64,000 bases of DNA, taken from the NCBI GenBank assembly GCA_041690255.1, contig JAWLHU010000019.1, forward strand, positions 1-64,000. Reading direction: 5' to 3'. This DNA is from JAWLHU01 sp041690255. GTDB taxonomy: Bacteria > Bacillota > Sulfobacillia > Symbiobacteriales > Symbiobacteriaceae. The notes under the pieces were generated by a model. It ran no database searches. It saw only the letters and a program-made list of their open reading frames with translations, and was not told where the DNA came from. Shown piece after piece: positions 29,870-37,914 of the stretch. A program made the position numbers and the translations under genes. Every line of letters begins with the position of its first letter. Within the stretch, counting starts at the first letter, position 1.

Positions 29870-31390
29870 CTACCCGACTGGAGCCAGGGCATCAACGCCC
29901 AGCGCACAGCGCAGCACCTTGGCCTCGGTGGCCTCCGTGCGGTCCATGACCCCGCTGACCGCCCCTTCATGCATGACCATCATCTTATCGGCCAGGGCGA
30001 GGACCTCGGGCAGGTCTGAGGAGATCAGAATGATCGCGACGCCCTGCTGTGCGAGTTCCATCACCAGCCGGTGAATTTCCGTCTTCGTGCCGACATCGAC
30101 GCCACGGGTCGGCTCGTCCATGATCAGGACCTGCGGTCGGGCGCTCAGCCAACGGCCCAGGAGCACTTTCTGCTGGTTGCCGCCGCTGAGGCTGGAGATC
30201 GGGGCCCCGGATCCGTCGGACTTGACCGCCATCTGTTTCATCACCCGGGTGACCAGTTCGCCCTCCTGCCGCTTGCGCAGCAGCCAGCCGCCCCAACTCA
30301 CCGCCTTCAGCAGGGCCGCACTTGCGTTGTCAGCAACGGAGCGAATGGGGAAGATCCCCTGGATTCGGCGGTCCTCCGGGACGTAGCAGATTCCGAGGGC
30401 AATGGCCTCCTGAGAGGAGCGCGGCTGGATCACCTGCCCCTTGTAGCGGATCGTCCCGGCGTCAGGCTTCACTTGGCCGAAGAGGGTCATGGCCACCTCT
30501 GAGCGGCCAGAGCCCACCAGGCCGTATATGCCCAGCACCTCGCCGGGTCGGACCGACAGGGAGACGTCCTCGTAGAGCCCCTCGCTGGTCAACCCCTCTG
30601 CCGAGAGCAGGGGAGCCTCGGAGGCATACTCTCGTGATACGTAAACATCCTGGTTGATCGATCGGCCGGACATCATGCTGATCATGGTCTCCTGGCTGGC
30701 CTCGCTGGTCTTCAACTGGCCGACCACCTGGCCATCGCGTAGGACGGTGATCCGGTCGGAGAGCTGCAGCACCTCATGGAGGCGATGGCTGATATACAGA
30801 ACGCTATGGCCCTTTGTCCGCAACCGCTCAACGGTCTTGAACAGAAGCTCGGTCTCCGCATGGCTCAGGATCGAAGTGGGTTCGTCCAGGATCAGAAGCC
30901 GAGCATCGCGGTACAGGCCTCGGGCGATCAGCACCAACTGCTGGTTGCCAATGGAGAGCTCCGACATGGAGCGATCCAGAATCGCCCCTGAGAGGCCCAT
31001 CTCCTCCAGCACCGCGGAGGCCCTTCGGAACATCTCCTGCCAGTCGATCGCTCCCGTCCGGGTGGTGATCTCCTCGCCCAGGAAGAAGTTCTGCAGCACC
31101 GAGAGGTCTGGGCAGAAGGTGGGCTCCTGGTAGACGATGGAGACCCCATGCCGCACCGAATCCCCCGGGCCGCTGAGGGCCACCTGTCTGCCCGCGATCT
31201 GGATCTGCCCCGAATCAGGCTGGAGGGCGCCGGCGATGATCTTCATCAGGGTTGACTTCCCGGCACCGTTCTCCCCTACGATGGCATGTACTTCACCCGG
31301 GTGAACGTCCAGGCTGACGTTAGTTAGCGCCCGCACGCCCCCAAAGGATTTATGGATGCCGGTCAGCGTCAGGAACGGCACACTGGTCAT
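29870..31390 (-). CDS. Sugar ABC transporter ATP-binding protein (RbsA/MglA type)
   Basis: A 506-residue protein with two tandem nucleotide-binding domains. The first has Walker A GENGAGKST near 38-46 and Walker B LLILDEPTSILSHAE near 165. The second has a degenerate P-loop GLVGSGRSE near 290, normal for the family, with signature LSGGNQQKVLLGRWL near 400 and Walker B VLIMDEPTRGVDVGTK. It energises the two RbsC-type permeases. Such double-ABC proteins serve ribose, galactose, rhamnose and AI-2 importers. It lies 36 bases after the binding-protein gene in the same operon. Confidence 0.93.
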   Translation of the reverse strand: MTSVPFLTLTGIHKSFGGVRALTNVSLDVHPGEVHAIVGENGAGKSTLMKIIAGALQPDSGQIQIAGRQVALSGPGDSVRHGVSIVYQEPTFCPDLSVLQNFFLGEEITTRTGAIDWQEMFRRASAVLEEMGLSGAILDRSMSELSIGNQQLVLIARGLYRDARLLILDEPTSILSHAETELLFKTVERLRTKGHSVLYISHRLHEVLQLSDRITVLRDGQVVGQLKTSEASQETMISMMSGRSINQDVYVSREYASEAPLLSAEGLTSEGLYEDVSLSVRPGEVLGIYGLVGSGRSEVAMTLFGQVKPDAGTIRYKGQVIQPRSSQEAIALGICYVPEDRRIQGIFPIRSVADNASAALLKAVSWGGWLLRKRQEGELVTRVMKQMAVKSDGSGAPISSLSGGNQQKVLLGRWLSARPQVLIMDEPTRGVDVGTKTEIHRLVMELAQQGVAIILISSDLPEVLALADKMMVMHEGAVSGVMDRTEATEAKVLRCALGVDALAPVG

Positions 31391-31426
31391 CGCGCATCTC
31401 CTCCAGCCAGATGGGGTTAGCTACTA

Positions 31427-32491
31427 CTAGAAGTCGAAGGTGTCTACGTTCTGCGCGTTGATCACGAGGGGCGGCCCGAGCAGGAGGATCCGCTTGTCAG
31501 CGAAGTACTTGACAGGCTCGTTAATGCCGGGTACCTGGTTCTCAGCTTTGAACTCGGTGCCCTCAGCCAGCGCCTTGCCGGCCCAGACGGTCAGGTAACC
31601 CAGCGCCTTGGGATCCCAAAGCACCGACTCCTTCATAATCCCAGACTTGATATACTGGCGAACCGTGTTGGGCGAGCCGTAGCCGATCACGGCGACCTGA
31701 CCGATCTTACCCGCCTGCTGAACCGCCTGGGCGACACCCGGGACGGTAGTGGAGGCTACGGCGACCAGGCCCTTCAGATCCGGGTACTTGGTCATCAGCT
31801 CGGTGGCCTGGCGCAGGGCGTCCTCGGAGCTGCCGCCGGTGGTGTACCGGATGTCGACGATCTCGACCTTGCCGGCATACTTCTCGTCAACGCGGCGCTT
31901 CATGGCGTCGATCCAGGCATTCAGGTTGGTGGCAGTCGACTCGCCGGAGACGATGCCGATCTTGCCCTCGTTGTTCATCTGCAGGACCAGGCGGTCGATC
32001 AGGGTTGCGCCCAGGTCCTCATCCATCGCCTGTGCAACGTAGACCTGACGCTCGCTGGTGGGGCTGTCGCTGTCCGAGGTGTAGACGGCAATGCCCGCCT
32101 CCCGCGCCTTCTTGATAATCGGGTTGATCGAGGCCGAGTCGAGCACCGAGACGGAGATGGCGTCGACCTTCTGGCGAATCAGGTTGTCCATCAGGCGAAC
32201 CTGCTCGGGGGCGCTGGCCTGGGTGGCACCGACGTAGAGGAACTCGACGCCGAGCTTTTCAGCGGCCTCCTTGCCGCCCTCCTCCATGGCCGTGAAGTAT
32301 GGAATGCCGATCAGCTGAGGAATGAAGGCGATCTTCAGCTTCTCGTTGGCGGGCTTCTCAGAGGCCGCCGGGGTGGTCCCGCCGCTCGGGGTGCTCGGGG
32401 TGGTGGGTGTGGAGTTGCTGCAACCGACGGTAAACATGGCCGACATGACGATCGCTGCAATGGCCAAAATCCAAGGATTCCGCCGTTTCAT
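31427..32491 (-). CDS. Sugar-binding lipoprotein (LsrB/RhaS-like)
   Basis: A 354-residue protein with a lipoprotein signal (lipobox FTVGC, cysteine at 24) and a Thr/Ser/Pro-rich linker (25-47). The mature periplasmic-binding fold of class I (Peripla_BP_4) begins LKIAFIPQLIGIPYFTAMEEG and includes IRQKVDAISVSVLDSASI and VYTSDSDSP. The features resemble LsrB and RhaS more than RbsB. It captures the substrate outside the cell for the two-permease importer. There is a 121-base gap after the kinase gene, so an internal promoter or processing site is possible. Confidence 0.88.
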   Translation of the reverse strand: MKRRNPWILAIAAIVMSAMFTVGCSNSTPTTPSTPSGGTTPAASEKPANEKLKIAFIPQLIGIPYFTAMEEGGKEAAEKLGVEFLYVGATQASAPEQVRLMDNLIRQKVDAISVSVLDSASINPIIKKAREAGIAVYTSDSDSPTSERQVYVAQAMDEDLGATLIDRLVLQMNNEGKIGIVSGESTATNLNAWIDAMKRRVDEKYAGKVEIVDIRYTTGGSSEDALRQATELMTKYPDLKGLVAVASTTVPGVAQAVQQAGKIGQVAVIGYGSPNTVRQYIKSGIMKESVLWDPKALGYLTVWAGKALAEGTEFKAENQVPGINEPVKYFADKRILLLGPPLVINAQNVDTFDF

Positions 32492-32612
32492 AATGACCCC
32501 TCCTGCATGGATTGCTGGGTTTGGAGCTGGTTTGAGTGATCTGCATCGGAGCGGGATCCGATACCCAGTGCGAGACTCTATCCCTCCTGTCTCTACCTGG
32601 TAATCCGTGTGG

Positions 32613-33548
32613 CTATGACTCTGCCTGGCCCTGGCCGGCCCGAAAAGCCAGCACTTCAGCCAAGGTCGGTATCGATGGAATCGCTCCGGTCCGGGTGGTC
32701 GAGAGGGCTGCGGCGAACTGCGCCTGAGCGACGGCCTCTGTCAGGCCCCGACCCGCTGCCAGTGCGACAGACAGGGCGCCCACAAAGGTGTCGCCTGCCG
32801 CTGTGGTATCCACCGGGCGAACACGGGGAGCGGGCAGATGAACGGGCTTAGCGCCTCCCTCGTAGCAGACCACACCGGCTCCGCCCAGGGTGACCACCAC
32901 GGCCCGTGGACCGGTGGCGTTCAGTTGCAGCGCTGCGGCGGCAGCGGACTCTGGGTCGGTCACCGCCAGGCCGCTCAGCGACTCGGCCTCCACCTCGTTG
33001 ACCACCAGCAGATCGACTAACGGCCGTACCTCTGGGCTAATCGGGTTGGCCGGCGCCTGGTTGAAGACCACACGGACCCCGGCACGGGCGGCCCGCCGGA
33101 TAATTGACTCGCCCAGCTCCCGGGGCATCTCCATCTGGAGGACGGCCACCTGTGCGGCGGCCAGCAGGGGCTCGGCCCGGTCGAGGTCCGTCTCACAGAA
33201 CCGGCCGTTGGCCAGGCAGCCGGTCACGATCATGTTGCGTCCGGTGCCATCTACCATGACGGCGGCCAGGCCGGTGCCAACCGCTGGATCGACGGCGATC
33301 GCGGATGTCTCAATGCCCTCGGCCTGAAGGACCTGGAGCATCTGGCGGCCGAAGGCGTCGCTGCCGACGCGGCCGACCATGGTGACGTTGGCGCCCATCC
33401 GGGCCGCGGCGACCGCCTGGTTGGCGCCCTTGCCGCCCGGTAGCCAGGCAATCTGGTCAGCGGCAATGGTCTCCCCAACACGGGGGAGGTGGTGCAATTG
33501 GCAGACCAGGTCCATATTGAGACTGCCGAAGCAGATCACGTTGGCCAT
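32613..33548 (-). CDS. Ribokinase-like PfkB carbohydrate kinase
   Basis: A 311-residue kinase started at ATG 33548 (MANVICFGSLNMDLV), preceded by GAAGGGGTGAGGCGC; the open frame extends 25 codons upstream without support. PfkB signatures are WLPGGKGANQAVAAARMG near 38-55 and VDTTAAGDTFVGAL near 245-258 with the catalytic Asp in AAGD. It phosphorylates the imported sugar or its derivative, with ribose or a nucleoside as plausible substrates. The gene starts five bases after the BtpA-like stop. The C-terminus is of normal length. Confidence 0.9.
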   Translation of the reverse strand: MANVICFGSLNMDLVCQLHHLPRVGETIAADQIAWLPGGKGANQAVAAARMGANVTMVGRVGSDAFGRQMLQVLQAEGIETSAIAVDPAVGTGLAAVMVDGTGRNMIVTGCLANGRFCETDLDRAEPLLAAAQVAVLQMEMPRELGESIIRRAARAGVRVVFNQAPANPISPEVRPLVDLLVVNEVEAESLSGLAVTDPESAAAAALQLNATGPRAVVVTLGGAGVVCYEGGAKPVHLPAPRVRPVDTTAAGDTFVGALSVALAAGRGLTEAVAQAQFAAALSTTRTGAIPSIPTLAEVLAFRAGQGQAES

Positions 33549-33553
33549 GCGCC

Positions 33554-34399
33554 TCACCCCTTCCGCAGGGACCGCACTACCTCCATCAACTGGCGAACCC
33601 GGTTCGGGTCGACTGGGTTCCACCAGAGGCCATCCTCCTTCAGCGAACTCCCAGCAATGGCGCCGTCAGCGGCCCCTAGCAGCTCGGCGGCATTCTCGGC
33701 TGTGATGCCACTGCCAATGATCACCGGCAGATCGGTGTGATCCTTGATGCCCGTGATCTCATCGATCGGGGTGGCATCGCCGGTACGTTGGCCGGTGGCG
33801 ATCAGGACGTCGGCGTCGAAGAAGATCACATCGCGGGTCTGCTCAGCAAGGCTCCGGTCAGCCACAATGGAATGGCTGCCATGCTTGACGTGGACATCGG
33901 CGAAGATCTTGATCGACTCACCGCGAATGTGTGAGCGATACCGCATGGCCCGGGCAGAGGCCCCCTCGATAATCCCCTCGTTGGCCACGTAGGCGTTGGC
34001 CCACTGGTTGACCCGAACGAAGGAGGCACCAGTGGCTCGAGCGACGGCCAGAGCGGGAATGGCGGCGTTAGCAAGGCAGTTTATGCCAAAGGGCATCTTC
34101 ACCACTCGCTTCACTTCCATGATCACAGCAGTCATCGCTGCTGCCGTCTCGGGGCCAATATCGTCGGGTTTGGCGAAGGGCAGATCCCAGGCGTTTTCGA
34201 AGACGAGGCCGTCGGCGCCGCCCTCCTGCCAGGCCGTTGCGTCTGCAATCGCCCACTCGATCACGTCGGAGAGGTCGCCACCGGCAAACCTGGGGGCACC
34301 CGGCAGGGGTCGCATGTGGATCATGCCAGCGATGGGCTTGGTGACACCGAAGATCTCCAGCAAGGCGTTGGGCTTGGGCGGCAGGACGCCGATTTTCAT
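33554..34399 (-). CDS. BtpA/SgcQ family TIM-barrel protein
   Basis: A 281-residue protein with family landmarks KPIAGMIHMRPLPGAPRF near 21-38, GADGLVFENAWDLPF near 60, VRVNQWANAYVANEGIIEG near 130 and a late VIIGSGITAENAAELL plus DGAIAGSSLKEDG. BtpA was first linked to photosystem I stability, but most bacterial members, such as SgcQ, sit in sugar operons. They are presumed phosphosugar or nucleoside-processing enzymes. Here it is the first catabolic gene, 57 bases after the GntR regulator gene and five before the kinase. The reaction is unknown. Confidence 0.88.
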   Translation of the reverse strand: MKIGVLPPKPNALLEIFGVTKPIAGMIHMRPLPGAPRFAGGDLSDVIEWAIADATAWQEGGADGLVFENAWDLPFAKPDDIGPETAAAMTAVIMEVKRVVKMPFGINCLANAAIPALAVARATGASFVRVNQWANAYVANEGIIEGASARAMRYRSHIRGESIKIFADVHVKHGSHSIVADRSLAEQTRDVIFFDADVLIATGQRTGDATPIDEITGIKDHTDLPVIIGSGITAENAAELLGAADGAIAGSSLKEDGLWWNPVDPNRVRQLMEVVRSLRKG

Positions 34400-34456
34400 G
34401 AAGAATGCACCTCTTAAGCTGTGTTGGGGGCTGGAGAAAAAGCTTCGCGCGACCGG

Positions 34457-35188
34457 CTAGCGAGACAGTCGAGCGAAGTACTGGTAGCGGTCGGCACGAT
34501 AGAACGCCTCGACAAACTCCATGGGCGTTCCATCTGGAGTCCGGGTGATCCGCTCGACTCGAAGCAGGGGGGCCCCGACCTCCACCTCAAGCAGGGAAGC
34601 GATTGGTCTGGTAGCGATTACCGCATCGATCGTCTCCTCCGCCATGGCTGGCGTCTGGCCGAAGCGCTCCTCCAGCAGGGCATAGAGCGATCCCGCTCCC
34701 TCCAACTCCTCCGGGCGAATCTTCTCTCCAATGGCAACCGAGCAGTAGCTTACCTGAAGGCTGATGGGCTCGTTGTCGGCGAGGCGGAGGCGCTCGATTC
34801 GCAGGCCGACGGTCTGGTCTGGTTGCTCCAGGGCCCGAGCGATCTTCGGGGGCAGGGGGCACTTCTCATAGGCGATGGTGCGGGCAGAGGGCTCCAGGCC
34901 ACGGGAGCGCATGTCTTCCGTGAAGCTGGTCAGAAGGTGCAGGGGCTGCTGGACCTTCGGGCGGCTCACGAAACTACCGTGCCCCTGGCGTCGGATGATG
35001 TGCCCCTCGTGAGCAAGGCGGATGATTGCTTGCCGAATGGTGGTGCGGCTCAGTTGGAGTTGCTCCTGCAGTTCCACCTCGGTGGGGACGGGGTCACCGG
35101 GTTTCAGAATGCCTTGCTCGATCTGGTCCAAGAGCTGCCGGTATAACTGATAATGAAGCGGAATAGGGGAACTCCGGTCAACTCTCAC
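34457..35188 (-). CDS. GntR/HutC-family regulator of the sugar operon
   Basis: A 243-residue protein; GTG 35188 has GGGAGG seven bases upstream, and the longer frame to 35266 runs through the operator repeats. The N-terminal winged helix spans residues 6-72 (PLHYQLYRQLLDQIEQGIL, then LQLSRTTIRQAIIRLAHEGHI). The C-terminal UTRA ligand domain spans 95-240. HutC-type regulators bind a phosphosugar or small acid and derepress their operon. As the promoter-proximal gene of nine, it probably autoregulates through the repeats at 35224-35263. Confidence 0.9.
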   Translation of the reverse strand: MRVDRSSPIPLHYQLYRQLLDQIEQGILKPGDPVPTEVELQEQLQLSRTTIRQAIIRLAHEGHIIRRQGHGSFVSRPKVQQPLHLLTSFTEDMRSRGLEPSARTIAYEKCPLPPKIARALEQPDQTVGLRIERLRLADNEPISLQVSYCSVAIGEKIRPEELEGAGSLYALLEERFGQTPAMAEETIDAVIATRPIASLLEVEVGAPLLRVERITRTPDGTPMEFVEAFYRADRYQYFARLSR

Positions 35189-35223
35189 TGTAATTCCTCC
35201 CAACGTAGGTAGAGAACCGCCAT

Positions 35224-35263
35224 CGTTGCAACGTTGTAAGGTTGTAATGTGGTAATGTAGGTA
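35224..35263 (-). promoter_or_regulatory. Five degenerate 8-bp direct repeats upstream of the GntR gene
   Basis: Successive octamers read CGTTGCAA, CGTTGTAA, GGTTGTAA, TGTGGTAA and TGTAGGTA, followed by CATTTAC. They lie 36 bases upstream of the GntR start, in the expected promoter region. They are candidate operators or a remnant of slippage. Confidence 0.5.
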
Positions 35264-35369
35264 CATTTACAGTAGCTCGCCCTGATGAATCTGTCAAGCC
35301 TCCCCGGAGATGTCGTAAGAGGGATCCCCTTCCGCAGAGGCTGCTGCGGGAGAAGTGTGCGCCGTCCCG

Positions 35370-35720
35370 GTGCCGCCGTTGATCCCCGAGGAGTTGTGGG
35401 AGGCTCAGGCCGGCATCGGTAGATCGCTGGTGCGCCATGGAGGGGACCGGGCGCACACCGGCTGGATGACCTGGGCATCCTGACCAAGACCGAACAGGGG
35501 GAGTGGCAGCCTACGCAGGTGCGGCGCATCTTGAGCCATCCGACCTACGCCACCGGCCCGCTGGCGCTTGGGAATCGGGACCACAAGGGCTCGGCGTGAC
35601 CAGGCGGCCGTCATAAATGTGTTCTGGGTCGGCAAGCGGCGCACCGGTGGCCGGGAGGAGCTACGCCCACTGCCGGGGTTTCTGGTGAAGCTGCTCTCGA
35701 GCCCGAGGGCAGCTATGCCC
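35370..35720 (+). pseudogene. Scrambled relic of a serine recombinase and its upstream small gene
   Basis: Pieces match the recombinases at 23921 and 45847 out of order and out of frame. GAGGCTCAGGCCGGCATCGG resembles the upstream small gene. GGGGAGTGGCAGCCTACGCA to about 35600 matches the recombinase domain (HTQVRRILSHPTYA). CGGGAGGAGCTACGCCCACT matches the zinc-ribbon approach, and a last piece matches the distal part of the 45847 gene. No long frame survives. It marks an older element insertion between the sugar operon and the Fic gene. The bases from 35264 to 35370 and 35720 to 35920 hold nothing I recognise. Confidence 0.7.
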
Positions 35721-35927
35721 CCTGGTTGAGTCCGAGCTTCAGCAGTCGTCAGTACATCACCGACGGCGACGGCCACCGCAGGAAACCCGGCAAAGAACGC
35801 GTAGGGGAGGCTGGGACACCAAGGCCAGCAGGATTTGTGCTACGAACGGTAAATATCTGACCGCAAACCATGCGCTGCGCATGCGGCCATACACGTCCTC
35901 AACAGGAAGCCGAAATGAGGTACCGTC

Positions 35928-36683
35928 ATGGAACTGAATGCACTCCTGGCAGAGATCGACCGGAAGAAGGCTGCCCTCGACAGTCGTATTCCCCTCCCGG
36001 TGGCCACCGAAGAATCAATCCGCCGTGCAGTTCGCCTGGAGTGGACGTACCACAGCAATGCCCTGGCGGGCAACCCGTTCTCCCTGCGTGAGACCCAGAT
36101 CGTGCTGGAAGGACCCCCAATCAGCGGGGACGAGTTGCAGAGACAGCACCAGGAAGTCATGAACCATGCCTTCGCTGTCGATTTCGTGGAACGCCTGGTG
36201 GAGCGCGGGGAGCCGGCCTCTGGGCCGGTTGCATGCCGGCTGCACACGGCGATTCTCTGGCACATTGACGACTTCCACGGAGGCCGGTGGCGTGATGTTC
36301 CGGTGGCCATCAGCGGCAGCCGGCACATACCGCCGCCCCCTGGGGACGTTCCCTCGCAGATGGTGAGGCTCTTCAACTGGTACCGGAACGTGGGCGCTGC
36401 GCAACTGTCGGTGGTCCAAGCCGCCCGTTTCTATCATCGGTTCCTGTGCATACGCCCGTTCAGGGAAGGGAACGGACGAACGGCCCGGCTGTTGATGAAC
36501 CTGATGCTGATGAGCCAGGGCTATCCCCCGGTCATCATCAAGGGAGACCCGCAAGGGCGCATCGCCTACCTGGATGCGCTCGAAACCGCCAGTGTCGACG
36601 GAATCTTTGAGCCCTTGGAGGTCCTGGTGGCTGAAGCGGTCCTGGATAGCCTGGATCGGTATCTGGCCTGGACGACCTCATAA
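35928..36683 (+). CDS. Fic/DOC-family protein with altered catalytic and inhibitory motifs
   Basis: A 251-residue protein; ATG 35928 is preceded by GAGGTACCGTC. The Fic core is recognisable as RFLCIRPFREGNGRTAR near residues 168-184. The canonical motif is HPFxxGNGRxxR, and here the catalytic histidine is replaced by arginine (RPF). The N-terminal inhibitory helix motif, normally S/T-x-x-x-E-G-N, reads SNALAGN near 43-49, so its glutamate is alanine. Fic enzymes transfer AMP or other groups to hydroxyls. Without the histidine, a different chemistry or a binding role is likely. The gene stands alone between a recombinase relic and a terminator. Confidence 0.8.
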   Translation: MELNALLAEIDRKKAALDSRIPLPVATEESIRRAVRLEWTYHSNALAGNPFSLRETQIVLEGPPISGDELQRQHQEVMNHAFAVDFVERLVERGEPASGPVACRLHTAILWHIDDFHGGRWRDVPVAISGSRHIPPPPGDVPSQMVRLFNWYRNVGAAQLSVVQAARFYHRFLCIRPFREGNGRTARLLMNLMLMSQGYPPVIIKGDPQGRIAYLDALETASVDGIFEPLEVLVAEAVLDSLDRYLAWTTS

Positions 36684-36729
36684 GATCCCCATTTCGGGCG
36701 GCCACCTACGGTGAAATCGGTACTGAGCG

Positions 36730-36764
36730 GAATCCCCGGGGAGACGTGCGCTTCCCGGGGATTC
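36730..36764 (+). terminator. Terminator after the Fic gene
   Basis: GAATCCCCGGG pairs perfectly with CCCGGGGATTC (11 bp, 13-base loop), followed by GTGTTGTG. Confidence 0.7.
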
Positions 36765-36987
36765 GTGTTGTGATTGGCCACCGGCTTGACGCTTCTGCTC
36801 CCGTGTACGCGACTGACTCTCCCAAGCATAACATTACTCCGACATGCCTGGATGTTGCAGGAATGCCGCTGTCGCGACACAGAATCTTGGCATTTATGCC
36901 AGCGGGTAGGCCATTAAATGGCATCTGCCCTGGCGGGAATCACGCAAACAACATAGCACCTACGACGACGCGAAAGGAGTCCCCACA
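36765..36987. promoter_or_regulatory. Leader of the M48-dynamin operon
   Basis: The 223 bases have no gene. They must contain the promoter of the operon that starts at 36988. No consensus -35/-10 pair was certain by eye. Confidence 0.3.
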
Positions 36988-37893
36988 GTGGCGATCATCT
37001 ACGACGGACACCTGTACCTGAGTTACGAAGCCTACGTGTCCCGCCGGCCTTTGCCTATGGCACCCGGTGACAGCGCACCGCCCTACGCGCATCCGACCGA
37101 TCAGAAGCTCCTGGCCGCCCTGAACCACCTACATGTCAGCAAACTGCTGGACCAGACCGTTGAGTGGCTGGTCAGCGTCCAGTTCGGTCACGAACTCTCC
37201 AGCAACCCGCTGGGCAGTTCGCACAGCTACGAGAAGCTGTCGCCGATCATTGCGGACTGTGCCCGCACGCTGAATATACCGATTCCCCTGGTGGTGATCA
37301 GCCAGGAACAAGGCCTGATCACCGCCTTTACGGCCGGCACCGACGACTTCGTGTTCATCGCCATCGCCCCTACCATGCTGCAGTTGTTCACGCCAGAAGA
37401 GCTGTCCTTTGTGATCGGCCACGAGTGCGGGCATATCGCAGCGGGCCACATGACCTATCATACGCTGGGTTCGCTGGTTGCCACGGGCCTCGGCTCTTTC
37501 CTCGGCCCGCTGTCCACGCTGCCGACACTCCCGCTGCAGGCCTGGATCCGACGCAGCGAAGTCACCGCTGACCGGGCCGGACTCCTGTGCTGCGGCGACC
37601 TTGACGTGGCCTGTCGTGCGCTGAAGCGGCTCGTGGTCGGATTCGGCAATCCGGACGACATCGACACCGATGATTTCATCCGGCAGTCGGAGGAGATGAC
37701 CCGGCAGCACAGCAGCGCAAACCTCCTGGAGTATCTCCAGACGCACCCGATGATTCCCCGCCGGCTCCACATGTTAAAGCTCTTTGCGAAGTCAGAACTG
37801 TACTACGAGCTCTCCGGGAAGACGCCGCCGGAAGGCCTGCGGCTACTGCCGAAGGCGGAACTGGACCAAATGACCAACCACATCCTGGTCTGA
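36988..37893 (+). CDS. M48-family membrane metallopeptidase
   Basis: A 301-residue protein with GTG start and AAAGGAG eight bases upstream. The zinc motif is HECGH (about 145-149) in FVIGHECGHIAAGH, with the third ligand in EVTADRAG near 190. This is the M48 (HtpX/Ste24/Oma1-like) family. A hydrophobic segment between them (SLVATGLGSFLGPLSTLPTL) may insert in the membrane. The first 70 residues resemble no known domain. It is the first gene of an operon with three dynamin-like GTPases and a membrane protein, all in one direction with short gaps. In that setting it could process or turn over membrane-bound partners. Confidence 0.85.
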   Translation: MAIIYDGHLYLSYEAYVSRRPLPMAPGDSAPPYAHPTDQKLLAALNHLHVSKLLDQTVEWLVSVQFGHELSSNPLGSSHSYEKLSPIIADCARTLNIPIPLVVISQEQGLITAFTAGTDDFVFIAIAPTMLQLFTPEELSFVIGHECGHIAAGHMTYHTLGSLVATGLGSFLGPLSTLPTLPLQAWIRRSEVTADRAGLLCCGDLDVACRALKRLVVGFGNPDDIDTDDFIRQSEEMTRQHSSANLLEYLQTHPMIPRRLHMLKLFAKSELYYELSGKTPPEGLRLLPKAELDQMTNHILV

Positions 37894-37914
37894 GTCAGGG
37901 AAGGAGCAGTCATC

